NCBI GenBank assembly: GCA_045657185.1 | Contig: JAZOSO010000163.1 | Span: forward strand, 1-13,763 | Source: RGIG5270 sp045657185 | GTDB lineage: Bacteria > Verrucomicrobiota > Lentisphaeria > Victivallales > Victivallaceae | Direction of reading: 5' to 3' | Length of the DNA stretch: 13,763 nt | Shown here: positions 6,500 through 13,763 of the stretch, one piece after another | Position numbering within the stretch: the first letter of the stretch is position 1 | How the letters are laid out: each line of letters opens with the position of its first letter | Translations under genes and position numbers: made by a program | The notes under the pieces: generated by a model | What the model saw: only the letters and a program-made list of their open reading frames with translations | What the model was told of the DNA's origin: nothing | The model's database searches: none

Positions 6500-8454
6500 G
6501 AGTTTGCCTCAATGATTTCTTCAAGTTTTAATGCCGCCTCCTCCCATTCTTCAGTTTTTGCGGCAATTTCCTGCTGAATATCAAAAAGCTCACGATTGGT
6601 CATCTGAAAATTTATTTTCGCCTGCGGGTCAGCAAGTAAAAGCGCAAGTTCATTCTGGCGGGTCTGAAGTTTTTCCAACTTCTTTTCGATAGACTGCACA
6701 AGTTTTTCTGCATCTTTTTTAGCAGCGGCAAGCTCCTGACGCTGACGGGCGCGCTCCTGCCGGCGTTCCTTGCTGTCAAAAGTTTTTACCTTCTCAACTT
6801 TTGACGGCGCACTGTTATTTGCAGCAGCGGCGGCAAACTCAGCACTTTTGGTCAGATAATAATCATAATTGCCGAAATACTTGCGGATTTTGGGGCGTTC
6901 CATTGCAACAATAGTAGTTGCAACATTACGGACAAATTCAATATCATGACTGACAATACAAACCGTCCCGGTATATTCTTTCAATGCATTCTGCAAAAGT
7001 TCGCGGGCTGAAATATCAAGATGTGTAGTCGGCTCGTCCAAAATCAGTAAATTAGGCGGATTAACAAAAATACGGGCAAAAGAAAGACGGATTTTTTCAC
7101 CTCCGGAAAGAACTTTGCACGGCTTATTCGCTGCCTCCCCTGAAAAACCGAAAGCTCCGAGAACATTCATAACATTATTCAGTGAATCCCCTGCCCTCAA
7201 ATTTGAACGCACTGCATCATACGCAGTCTGTTCAGGAACAAGCACATCATTAAATTCCTGTGCCTGATACCCGAAAATAATATTATGACCGATAACCACT
7301 TTGCCGCATTGAGGCGCAAGTTTACCGACAATAAGTTTCAGCAAAGTCGTTTTGCCCATACCGTTATAACCGACAAAAGCAACCTTGTCTCCTGTGTCAA
7401 CTGCCAATGAAACATCGGAAAAAATCGGCGGATTGCCGGGATAGGAAAAATCAAGATTTTCAATACGGAACGCTTCACTGCCGCACGGCGGAGGTTCAGG
7501 GAAACGGATAACTCCGTTATAAGAAATATCCTGCATAACCTCAACATCTTCAATTTTATCCAATGCTTTCTGCCAGCTTTTTGCCTGAGCAGCTTTAGAA
7601 CTTTTGGCGCGGAAGCGGTCAATAATTTTCTCCAGATGTTCTTTTTTGCGGTCGGTGTTGCGCTTGGCACTGAGCATATTGGCGATACGCTCCTCACGGG
7701 CATTTTTGTAAAAATCATAATCGCCTGCATAGCGTGTCACCATACCGGAATTGACTTCAATAGTAATATTGGTAAGTTTGCGGAGCAGAAAACGGTCGTG
7801 TGAAATAAGCAGCAAAGTACCGACATAACTTTTCAAAAACTTACACAGCCACTCAACCGCAGGAATATCCAGATAGTTTGACGGCTCGTCCAAAAGCAGA
7901 ATATCAGGATTTGAAATAAGCACCCTTGCCAGCATGGCACGCATCTGCCAACCGCCGGAAAATTTCTTCAACGGTTTGGCAAAATCCGCAGCTGCAAATC
8001 CGAGATTGCTCAATGCAGCCTCCGCATCGCTTTTAAGCGTATAAGCGCCCAGACTTTCATAAGTACTTTGCAAATCTCCGTGCCGTTTAAGAAGAGAATT
8101 TTTCTTCTCTGATGTCAGAGATACTCCGTCATTCAACAGATGTTCAATTTCATTTATCTCCTGCGAAATCGTCTTCAACTCAGGAATAGCATCCGCAGTA
8201 AACTCAAGCAGAGTTGTCTCATCTCCGCAATCAGGCAGCTGCTGTTTCATACAGCCGATACGCATATTTTTCGGCAGGACAACCGACCCGGCATCAGGAG
8301 AAATCTCTCCTGTTATCATATTGAAAATCGTACTTTTACCCGCGCCGTTGGGGCCGACAAGACCGACACGCTCATTAGGGTTGATACGGAAACTTACCTT
8401 ATTTAAAACAGGTATCTGCGAATAAATTTTTTCTACATTCTGAAAATCAATCAT
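6496..8454 (-). CDS. ABC-F family ATPase (translation factor type)
   Basis: This is a soluble protein with two ABC ATPase domains and no membrane part, as in the ABC-F family, whose studied members act at the ribosome E site (translation rescue, EttA/Uup/YheS types; some give antibiotic resistance). With ATG 8454 it has 652 residues. Domain 1 has Walker A 'GPNGAGKST' (34-42), signature 'FSGGW' (165-169) and Walker B 'LLLDEP' (186-191). The inter-domain arm is about 240-325. Domain 2 has Walker A 'GYNGMGKTT' (362-370), signature 'LSGGE' (449-453) and 'LILDEP' (470-475). The charged tail, about 560-650, should form a coiled coil, favouring the Uup/YheS-like side. The frame is open 40 codons further upstream, but the family's standard 'MIDFQNVEK' opening fits 8454. 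That start overlaps the kinase stop as ATGA, so translation is probably coupled. Confidence 0.93.
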   Translation of the reverse strand: MIDFQNVEKIYSQIPVLNKVSFRINPNERVGLVGPNGAGKSTIFNMITGEISPDAGSVVLPKNMRIGCMKQQLPDCGDETTLLEFTADAIPELKTISQEINEIEHLLNDGVSLTSEKKNSLLKRHGDLQSTYESLGAYTLKSDAEAALSNLGFAAADFAKPLKKFSGGWQMRAMLARVLISNPDILLLDEPSNYLDIPAVEWLCKFLKSYVGTLLLISHDRFLLRKLTNITIEVNSGMVTRYAGDYDFYKNAREERIANMLSAKRNTDRKKEHLEKIIDRFRAKSSKAAQAKSWQKALDKIEDVEVMQDISYNGVIRFPEPPPCGSEAFRIENLDFSYPGNPPIFSDVSLAVDTGDKVAFVGYNGMGKTTLLKLIVGKLAPQCGKVVIGHNIIFGYQAQEFNDVLVPEQTAYDAVRSNLRAGDSLNNVMNVLGAFGFSGEAANKPCKVLSGGEKIRLSFARIFVNPPNLLILDEPTTHLDISARELLQNALKEYTGTVCIVSHDIEFVRNVATTIVAMERPKIRKYFGNYDYYLTKSAEFAAAAANNSAPSKVEKVKTFDSKERRQERARQRQELAAAKKDAEKLVQSIEKKLEKLQTRQNELALLLADPQAKINFQMTNRELFDIQQEIAAKTEEWEEAALKLEEIIEANS

Positions 8455-11117
8455 AACTCTTTCTTTTCCACTTTTACTTGTGTATCTGCAATCTTTCTCG
8501 TTTGCGGTATTTCCACAACATAACGCATACCGACGTCGGTACGGTTTTCTGCAAATCTTGACAATGTGCCGCATTTCGCATAATTTGCAGTATTTCTGTA
8601 TGAACCTCCGTAGAGGACATAATAATCCATATTTCTGCGGAGCTGAACCAGTTCACGGACATTGCCGGTTAAATCATAAACTCCGTAGAGAGAATAATCG
8701 TGCATAAAACTTTTAGGCGGCGCACCGTTGGGATAACTCTTTATTGCTGAATTTCCGGCAAGCAAAGCGTAATCCGGATTGAAACGGCTGCCCCATACAT
8801 ACAATCTGCGCCCCGTACCGCGGGCAGCTTTCTCCAATTCCATAAAGTACGGCAAACGGCACTTCATACCGATTTTTTCACTCATATAACGGCAGAAAGC
8901 GTTTGCTCCCTCAACAGAAATACCGACCAGCGGCATATCTTTTCGATACGGCGGCAATATTTCATAATTTTCCCCGAAAAGTTTACGGAGCGAAAATCTG
9001 CCGTTTTCATGAAAAAGCAAATCAGGATTATACTTCTGCTTCAAGCCGCTTGATTTGACAGTCTTGAAAAATTCCAGATACTCGCCGATAGTAACTTCAC
9101 GGTCAAGCAAAAAATAACTGTCTGTATATGAGTGTCTGCCATGTGACGAATAATGCTGAATATTTGAATAATAATATCCTTTATGCACATAAACACAATT
9201 ATCAGGAATACGCTTGGGAAACTCAAAATCTATTTCATTTGTCTCACCCGCATTTACCATAATCGGAATAGTGATATTACGATTTGCCGCATCAGAAATC
9301 AGCAGAGAATAGATACCCTGCCGCAAAGTAATTTTAAATTTTCCTCTTTTCAGCAGCAATTCATTATCCTTTTGTGAAGTTTCTGCTGTATTTTTTACGA
9401 TATCAACAACGGTGTCCGGCTGTTTGGAAATAAATATTTCAAGCTTATCATCTGAAGTATTGAAAACCAATTCGCCGTTATTCAAGGAAAGCAGATGCAG
9501 CTGACGGCGCAGTTTGGGATTTTTGCGTATAATTTTTTTATAAGCACTGTAAACAAGTCCGCTGTCAAAACCGAGAATTTTCTGAATATTATCACTGTTA
9601 TTGGTCAAAAGACTGTAATTTATACAGAATTCAAGTGCTTCAGTTATCTTCGGCAGATACTTGGAATTGATAGTAAGTTCATTTATTTTCTCTAATGCAT
9701 CTAATGTCTGAGTGCAGCTCAATGCAAGTTTAGCAGTAGTGCTTTTTATCTCAAAATCGCGATTTTCATCAAAATCAGGCTCAAATCCCTGTGTATATTT
9801 TACACTCTCATCATTCCGTTTCAGCTCAAGCCTGATTCTCGAAAAAAGCGGAATACTCTCATCTACCGTCAATGTCAGCACCTGATAAAGAGTTTTTGCA
9901 TTAAACATATTGCTCAAACTGAAATATGAATAAAAAACCGCCAACGTTATCAATGCCCCCAGAAATGCAGTCGGAATCATGGGATGACGGCGGCAATATT
10001 TTATAAAATTGGATATCGGCGAATTATAAACTTCAACCGGGTGCATATCAAGTATGTTGCGTATATCCTGCATCAAAGATTTGACATCCTTATAACGTTC
10101 ATGTTTATAAGGTGACATTGCTTTGAGGCATACGACTTCAAGTTCGTTTGATATCTGACGCTTTTTTGCCCGTTTGCGCGGCGGCAGAAAATCCCCGGCC
10201 AGAGCTCGGTTGAAAATTTCCTCCGCAGGCAGCCGCGGCGGAAACGGAGATTGAGTACAGGTAAGCAAAGCATACAAAATCACCCCCAGAGCATAAACAT
10301 CCGTCTGTTCATCAATGGAGTCAAACTTGCCGAAAATCTGTTCCGGAGCCATATAAGCCGGTGTCCCGTTAATTACAGGATTTGATACATTTCCGTCTGC
10401 GTTGTCATACTTTTCACCGAGACGGATTTTACGGTTTTCCGAACTCAAATCCTTTTCTGAACGGTAAATCGCCATGCCCCAGTCCATGATAAAGACTTCA
10501 CCGTAATTTCCTAGCATGATATTTCCCGGCTTCAAATCACAATGAAAAACTCCTTTACTGTGCGCAAAAGCTACCCCGTTGCAAATATTTATAAAAATTT
10601 CAAGCCGATGACGCAGTGTATAATTTTTTTCATATTCCGGGTCATTCTGTTCCAATTTTTTCAAAACATCAGCAAGTGTAATACCGTCAACTTTTTTCAT
10701 ACTGAAATACGGTCCCATCTCTTTAAAAACACCGAGATTATATACCGGAATAATATTCGGATGGTCGATTTGTGCAGTAATACGGGCTTCACGGATAAAC
10801 GAATTTACATTTTTGCTCTGATTTCTCAGCTCATTACGCATGATTTTCAAAGCCACATTACGGTAAAAAAGAGAATCTTTTGCAGAAAAAACGGTTCCCA
10901 TACCACCCATACCGATCAAATTCAAATCGGAAAAACTGCCTTCCAGTTTTGACCAATCGGGCTGCTCAACTGCATTTTGCAGTTCTTCATCAGACAATTT
11001 GAATAAATCTACAACTTCGCATGATACAGCAGTATTATCATCACCGATAACTCTGGTTGTCATGTCATCTGCAGGAATTACATTTTTTTTATCAGCATTT
11101 TTCTCTTTTTTACTCAT
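8451..11117 (-). CDS. Transmembrane Ser/Thr kinase fused to FGE-like domain
   Basis: From ATG 11117 the protein has 888 residues. Residues about 61-355 form a cytosolic Hanks-type kinase: glycine loop 'GMGGMGTV' (69-76), Lys91, Glu110, catalytic loop 'HCDLKPGN' (192-199), 'DWG' (212-214, common for DFG in PVC kinases) and 'APE' (257-259). The Cys at 193 makes it a non-RD kinase. A basic stretch precedes one membrane helix (about 382-402). The rest should be periplasmic: a poorly conserved region, a PEGA-like beta segment (about 545-635) and an FGE/sulfatase-modifying-like domain (about 640-870; 'RLPYFMELEKAARG', 'YGVYDLTGNVREL', 'YGGSY', 'GMRYV'). By hand alignment the two copper-binding Cys of true FGE fall on Asn842 and Ala847, so enzyme activity is doubtful; a sensor or ligand-binding role is more likely. 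An ATG 42 bp further upstream is possible, but it would deepen the overlap with the preceding gene from 8 to 50 bp. Confidence 0.93.
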   Translation of the reverse strand: MSKKEKNADKKNVIPADDMTTRVIGDDNTAVSCEVVDLFKLSDEELQNAVEQPDWSKLEGSFSDLNLIGMGGMGTVFSAKDSLFYRNVALKIMRNELRNQSKNVNSFIREARITAQIDHPNIIPVYNLGVFKEMGPYFSMKKVDGITLADVLKKLEQNDPEYEKNYTLRHRLEIFINICNGVAFAHSKGVFHCDLKPGNIMLGNYGEVFIMDWGMAIYRSEKDLSSENRKIRLGEKYDNADGNVSNPVINGTPAYMAPEQIFGKFDSIDEQTDVYALGVILYALLTCTQSPFPPRLPAEEIFNRALAGDFLPPRKRAKKRQISNELEVVCLKAMSPYKHERYKDVKSLMQDIRNILDMHPVEVYNSPISNFIKYCRRHPMIPTAFLGALITLAVFYSYFSLSNMFNAKTLYQVLTLTVDESIPLFSRIRLELKRNDESVKYTQGFEPDFDENRDFEIKSTTAKLALSCTQTLDALEKINELTINSKYLPKITEALEFCINYSLLTNNSDNIQKILGFDSGLVYSAYKKIIRKNPKLRRQLHLLSLNNGELVFNTSDDKLEIFISKQPDTVVDIVKNTAETSQKDNELLLKRGKFKITLRQGIYSLLISDAANRNITIPIMVNAGETNEIDFEFPKRIPDNCVYVHKGYYYSNIQHYSSHGRHSYTDSYFLLDREVTIGEYLEFFKTVKSSGLKQKYNPDLLFHENGRFSLRKLFGENYEILPPYRKDMPLVGISVEGANAFCRYMSEKIGMKCRLPYFMELEKAARGTGRRLYVWGSRFNPDYALLAGNSAIKSYPNGAPPKSFMHDYSLYGVYDLTGNVRELVQLRRNMDYYVLYGGSYRNTANYAKCGTLSRFAENRTDVGMRYVVEIPQTRKIADTQVKVEKKEL

Positions 11118-12870
11118 CTCGTCCGTCCAATTTCTGCAATCTCGGCAAAAGTTTGGCACCTACAGTCTCAAAATCCTGTAAATATTTGCTGTCAGGATTT
11201 TTGTCGATGCCGATGCGGATAGAATTACGGAGACGGAAAGTGTCCGGAAAGACAAAACATTTAGCTTCGGAACGGCCGTTTTCAAACCTTGTAACGCCGA
11301 CAACGATACCGACAAAGCCGCCCTCTTTGGTCATAACAAGGTCGCCTTCCTCTGCAATTGCTTCAGATGAAGTTTCAAGAGCATTACGGATATACAAATA
11401 TTCATCATTTTCTTTAAGGCTGAGCGAGCAGCGATTTTCCAAACTGCCGCCGTCATGTCCGAAAGCATTAGCTTTAAACAAATACATATTCTGCAAACCG
11501 CGGCGTTTGATATCGCTGAAAGTCAGAAATGAAAGAGTTTTGCCTTTGTATTCTGCAAGTTCCAGACAGCCGACACGGATATCCTTGCGGGGAATACTCA
11601 AAAAACCGCCCACATTTTCACCGTGAACATCTTCTCCCGACGGGGCATAAGCTCTGCACTCATAGCGCAAAACATTTTCAAGCTCCATTTCTTCTTCGGG
11701 CGGATTTGGAGCCAGCAAGCGGAAAAGCGAAATCACCACCGGTTTATTTTCCAAACGGATAACCGGCAAAAACAAATTCTGCACCGCACGGCGGTTTTTC
11801 AAGAAACGCTCCTGCTCCATGTAAATTCTGATATTTTGAACTGTTGTATCATAATAATCCAGCACATTCCCCTCAATTCTCTTGCGGAGCTGTTTAAAAT
11901 CTTCATTTACTGCAACAAGTTTTTCCTTAACTTCCGCCGCCTCTTTTTTAGCAGTCTCTGCGGCTTTGCGTGTTTTAGATAAATCGGTTATGGCACGGGT
12001 AAGGACTTTGCGGGTGGATTTTATTTCTTCCACGCGAACGCCGACTTCTTTTTCTTTGCGCTCAAGTTTTTTGCGGCTGACGCGAATCTGCTGCTGATTG
12101 GCAAGGATAACTTTGTCCTTGCGGTGAACAGTTTCGGTAAGTTCGCCGATTTGAACGTTTTTTTGCTGAATATCTTTCTGAAGGACGACTTTTTCGCTTT
12201 GCAGCACCTGAATATCACGCTCTTTGGCCTGAACTGTTTTTTTGAAAGCGGCAATTTCCAAATCTTTGGCACGGATGGTATCCTGAAGTTTCAGCATTTC
12301 CTCCGAATTTATTTTTTCTGCCGCCTGTGCCTGTTCAGATTCCTGAATAGAAGTAAAACCGAGAACTCTTTTTGCCTCTTTCAATGCGCCGAAATTCAAA
12401 TTTCCGGGGTCTCCGAATTCAAAAGCGTCAAGAATATTACCGTCAGAGGATGAATTTCCGCCGGTACTGTTGGAAATTTTTGACATGGCGGAACGGTATT
12501 TTGTCGGCAGAATTGCAGCTTCATTGCTGAGAGAACGGCTCTCTTTGACATCAACATTTTCGATATCTTTTTTCTGCATAATTTCAAGCTGCAAATCAGT
12601 TGCTGCAAGCTGTGCTTCAAGTTTCTGCATAGCCTCACTGCGAGCCTGAGAGTAACCGAACTTATCCTGAGCTGCTTTCAAATCCAGATAAGCCTCTTCA
12701 AGCAGAGATTTTTCATTTTTAAGTTTATCTGCAATGACTTGAGCCGTTTTGGTACTGACGACCGTACCGTCGTTGCCGTACGGATTTTCAAGCGTGGACA
12801 AGCCCGTAATCATCGACAAAAGCGACAACACGATAAAGTCAAGCATTACAATGAGAATTGAACGATTCAA
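11110..12870 (-). CDS. Membrane-anchored coiled-coil protein (MotB/ExbD-like helix, novel head)
   Basis: I recognise no named family across this 586-residue protein. It starts with TTG behind a GGAG 6 nt away. One N-terminal helix (about 4-23) opens with 'NRSILIVMLDFIVLSLLSM'. The Asp11-Phe12 pair in the membrane recalls MotB ('YADFMTAMMAFF') and the ExbD/TolR pore Asp. A helical region follows (42-105), then a Ser/Gly/Asn linker (130-160), a long heptad-rich coiled coil (about 180-340) and a beta-rich head (about 360-570). In the head, 'EEGDLVMTKEGGFVGIVVGV' resembles the end of a trypsin-like fold but lacks the G-x-S-G nucleophile. Topology would place coil and head in the periplasm. It follows a 4-TM protein by 14 bp and overlaps the kinase gene by 8 bp. 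Stator B-subunit, scaffold or kinase partner are all possible. Confidence 0.85.
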   Translation of the reverse strand: MNRSILIVMLDFIVLSLLSMITGLSTLENPYGNDGTVVSTKTAQVIADKLKNEKSLLEEAYLDLKAAQDKFGYSQARSEAMQKLEAQLAATDLQLEIMQKKDIENVDVKESRSLSNEAAILPTKYRSAMSKISNSTGGNSSSDGNILDAFEFGDPGNLNFGALKEAKRVLGFTSIQESEQAQAAEKINSEEMLKLQDTIRAKDLEIAAFKKTVQAKERDIQVLQSEKVVLQKDIQQKNVQIGELTETVHRKDKVILANQQQIRVSRKKLERKEKEVGVRVEEIKSTRKVLTRAITDLSKTRKAAETAKKEAAEVKEKLVAVNEDFKQLRKRIEGNVLDYYDTTVQNIRIYMEQERFLKNRRAVQNLFLPVIRLENKPVVISLFRLLAPNPPEEEMELENVLRYECRAYAPSGEDVHGENVGGFLSIPRKDIRVGCLELAEYKGKTLSFLTFSDIKRRGLQNMYLFKANAFGHDGGSLENRCSLSLKENDEYLYIRNALETSSEAIAEEGDLVMTKEGGFVGIVVGVTRFENGRSEAKCFVFPDTFRLRNSIRIGIDKNPDSKYLQDFETVGAKLLPRLQKLDGRDE

Positions 12871-12876
12871 TTTATT

Positions 12877-12880
12877 CTCC
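12877..12880 (-). promoter_or_regulatory. Ribosome-binding site for the TTG-started coiled-coil gene
   Basis: GGAG with a 6-nt spacer before TTG 12870. The only nearby in-frame ATG (12846) lacks an SD and would cut the membrane helix in half. Confidence 0.7.
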
Positions 12881-12884
12881 GCAA

Positions 12885-13442
12885 TTAATCATTGATTTCA
12901 CTGCCGCTCTTTGCGGCGTCGGCAAGTATCTTCTGTTTTGCAGGATAGAGAATACCGAGACGGGAAATAACGCTGAAAATAATACCGATAAGCGTTGACG
13001 AATAAGCAACCAGACGGCTGCTCTGCGGTGAAAAAGAGATCAAAAGGAACGATGACACCGACCCGAAAAGTCCGATATACAACGGCAAATCAAGAAAAGT
13101 ATCAGCATTTTTAAAACTGGCAAGTTTAAATGAAGCGGAAAAATCACTGCGGACAATTTTTTTAACCACTCTGCCCGCCATACACACCGCAAAAATCTGA
13201 AGAAAAATAATAAAAGTGAAGATAAAAAGTGAAATCTTACCGCCGAAAACAGGCATGAAAAGTTCAACTTTTTCAGGGTCATCAGTAGGCACACGCAATC
13301 CCGCCTGATTACCGGAACTTGCGCCGAAAAGGTTTTGCAGCACACTTGAAGAGTCGTACAAATAACTCAAAGCCCAAGCCAGCACCGCCAATAAAACAAA
13401 TACCAGAAGTGTAACTCCCAGATTTTTAAAAAACTTCAACAT
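12885..13442 (-). CDS. Four-helix membrane protein, ExbB/TolQ/MotA-like (putative)
   Basis: From ATG 13442 the protein has 185 residues. Helices are about 8-29, 68-91, 119-138 and 143-165. Charges give N-in/C-in: Lys-rich N-terminus, acidic periplasmic loop 30-67, basic cytosolic loop 92-118, basic tail. The third helix, 'LPLYIGLFGSVSSFLL' (119-134), and fourth, 'STLIGIIFSVISRLGILYPAKQ' (149-170), resemble the pore helices of ExbB/TolQ/MotA ('APLLGLLGTVTGM' and 'ALxxTAxGLxxAIPA'), though below what I would call certain family membership. The next gene encodes a one-helix protein with an in-membrane Asp, matching A+B stator-unit order. If so, it would conduct protons or sodium in an oligomer around the partner. 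It is the first gene of the four-gene operon. It could instead be an unrelated 4-TM protein of the PVC group. Confidence 0.8.
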   Translation of the reverse strand: MLKFFKNLGVTLLVFVLLAVLAWALSYLYDSSSVLQNLFGASSGNQAGLRVPTDDPEKVELFMPVFGGKISLFIFTFIIFLQIFAVCMAGRVVKKIVRSDFSASFKLASFKNADTFLDLPLYIGLFGSVSSFLLISFSPQSSRLVAYSSTLIGIIFSVISRLGILYPAKQKILADAAKSGSEIND

Positions 13443-13449
13443 CAGCAAA

Positions 13450-13456
13450 CCTCCTT
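13450..13456 (-). promoter_or_regulatory. Strong ribosome-binding site of the four-gene operon
   Basis: AAGGAGG stands 7 nt before ATG 13442. The TTG at 13448 in the same frame is only 1 nt from it and is therefore rejected as the start. Confidence 0.8.
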
Positions 13457-13463
13457 ATAAATA

Positions 13464-13491
13464 ATAATACACATTACATAATGTAAAGCAA
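13464..13491 (-). promoter_or_regulatory. Predicted promoter of the four-gene operon
   Basis: On the minus strand TTGCTT (13491-13486), 16 bp, TATTAT (13469-13464) lies just upstream of the SD. An overlapping alternative is TTGAAT (13508-13503), 17 bp, TACATT (13485-13480). Neither matches consensus strongly. Nothing else I can name lies between this and the terminator at 13584. Confidence 0.4.
13471..13484. promoter_or_regulatory. 14-bp inverted repeat in operon promoter spacer
   Basis: ACATTA-CA-TAATGT lies within the spacer between the predicted -35 and -10 of the four-gene operon, a position typical of repressor sites and also of MerR-type activator sites. Confidence 0.35.
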
Positions 13492-13583
13492 CTTTATCAA
13501 ATATTCAAGAGGAAATATAAAATTTTTCGTTTTTTTTAATCCCCGCCGGCAATCTATACAAAAAAATATAATAAACTTAAGAT

Positions 13584-13620
13584 AAAAAAATCGAGGAGAA
13601 TGAAAAATTTCACTCTCCTC
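13584..13620 (-). terminator. Intrinsic terminator of the right-edge gene
   Basis: On the minus strand a 13-bp stem (GAGGAGAGTGAAA with TTTCATTCTCCTC, one G-U pair) around a 2-nt centre is followed by GA and seven T residues. The G-U pair forms only in the minus-strand RNA; in the plus-strand RNA it would be an A-C mismatch. This shows the direction. It starts 36 bp past the stop of the right-edge gene. Confidence 0.85.
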
Positions 13621-13655
13621 AAATAGAAAAGGCTATAAAAAAACAGCTTCAATTA

Positions 13656-13763
13656 TCAGGACTTGGCGGCAATCTCTTTCATCAGACGGACAGAGAAGTA
13701 CAGACAGCGGGGCAAGTGGAAGAAGGTTTTCCATTTGCCGCCCTTGAGCATGTGGGTCGGTTC
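13656..13763 (-). CDS. Unknown protein, C-terminal 35 residues only
   Basis: The minus-strand frame is open from the window edge to TGA at 13658-13656. The visible tail is 'EPTHMLKGGKWKTFFHLPRC' followed by 'LYFSVRLMKEIAAKS': basic and aromatic-rich, ending in a likely amphipathic helix. Of 32 informative codons (Met, Trp and stop left out), 24 end in G or C, more than neighbouring genes appear to use, which fits either high expression or recent transfer. The strong terminator just downstream supports a real gene end. The function cannot be told from this piece. Confidence 0.6.
   Translation of the reverse strand, partial: EPTHMLKGGKWKTFFHLPRCLYFSVRLMKEIAAKS

Noticed and set aside
8455..8574. 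40-codon N-terminal extension of the ABC-F protein
   Set aside because: The extension is Arg/Cys-rich, overlaps the FGE-like domain coding of the kinase gene and is absent from the family; the ATGA overlap start is preferred.
8451..9200. Active formylglycine-generating enzyme for sulfatases
   Set aside because: The catalytic Cys pair is not seen in the GGSY...GMR segment and no sulfatase gene is in the window.
11110..13442. Zorya-type anti-phage system (ZorAB)
   Set aside because: The A-like protein is very short, the B-like protein lacks an OmpA-type peptidoglycan-binding domain, and no ZorC/ZorD/ZorE-like gene follows. Only the stator-like logic is kept.

Overview
The window reads like a moderately A+T-rich genome of the PVC superphylum, most likely a gut-type Lentisphaerota (Victivallales-like) bacterium. 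This is inferred from three family traits: a membrane Ser/Thr kinase fused to a formylglycine-generating-enzyme-like (FGE) domain, a PVC-style C-terminal 'R-G-x-L-P-D-x-L...P-x-D' module in the left-edge protein, and a cytosolic GH106-like/ADP-ribosylglycohydrolase pair. No sequence search was possible, so the taxon is a judgement. I see no mobile element, CRISPR array or RNA gene.

Layout. (1) 1-774: the 3' part of a plus-strand gene of unknown function, overlapping the next gene tail-to-tail by 33 bp. (2) 4974-742, minus strand: a two-gene operon, first an ADP-ribosylglycohydrolase-fold protein with carbohydrate-binding-like C-terminal domains, then 3 bp later a GH106-like glycosidase. Neither has a signal peptide, which suggests cytosolic processing of an imported glycan. 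(3) 5164-5787, plus strand: lexA, divergent from the glycan operon, with a perfect 12-bp palindrome in its promoter. (4) 6434-5898, minus strand: a small lipoprotein with its own promoter and a 15-bp inverted repeat over the predicted start point. A hairpin separates it from lexA. (5) 13442-6496, minus strand: a tightly packed four-gene operon made of a 4-TM membrane protein, a membrane-anchored coiled-coil protein (TTG start), a transmembrane kinase/FGE-like protein and an ABC-F ATPase. Successive junctions are a 14-bp gap, an 8-bp overlap and a 4-bp ATGA overlap. (6) 13656-13763, minus strand: the last 35 codons of another gene, followed by a strong intrinsic terminator.

The most interesting part is the four-gene operon. 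The last two helices of the membrane protein resemble the pore helices of ExbB/TolQ/MotA (a 'GLFGSV' motif against the family's GLLGTV). The partner's single helix begins with a buried Asp-Phe, as in MotB and ExbD. Together they could form an undescribed ion-driven motor whose long coiled-coil stalk and periplasmic head work with a periplasm-sensing kinase and a ribosome-associated ABC-F protein. This is a hypothesis from motif and topology reading only.
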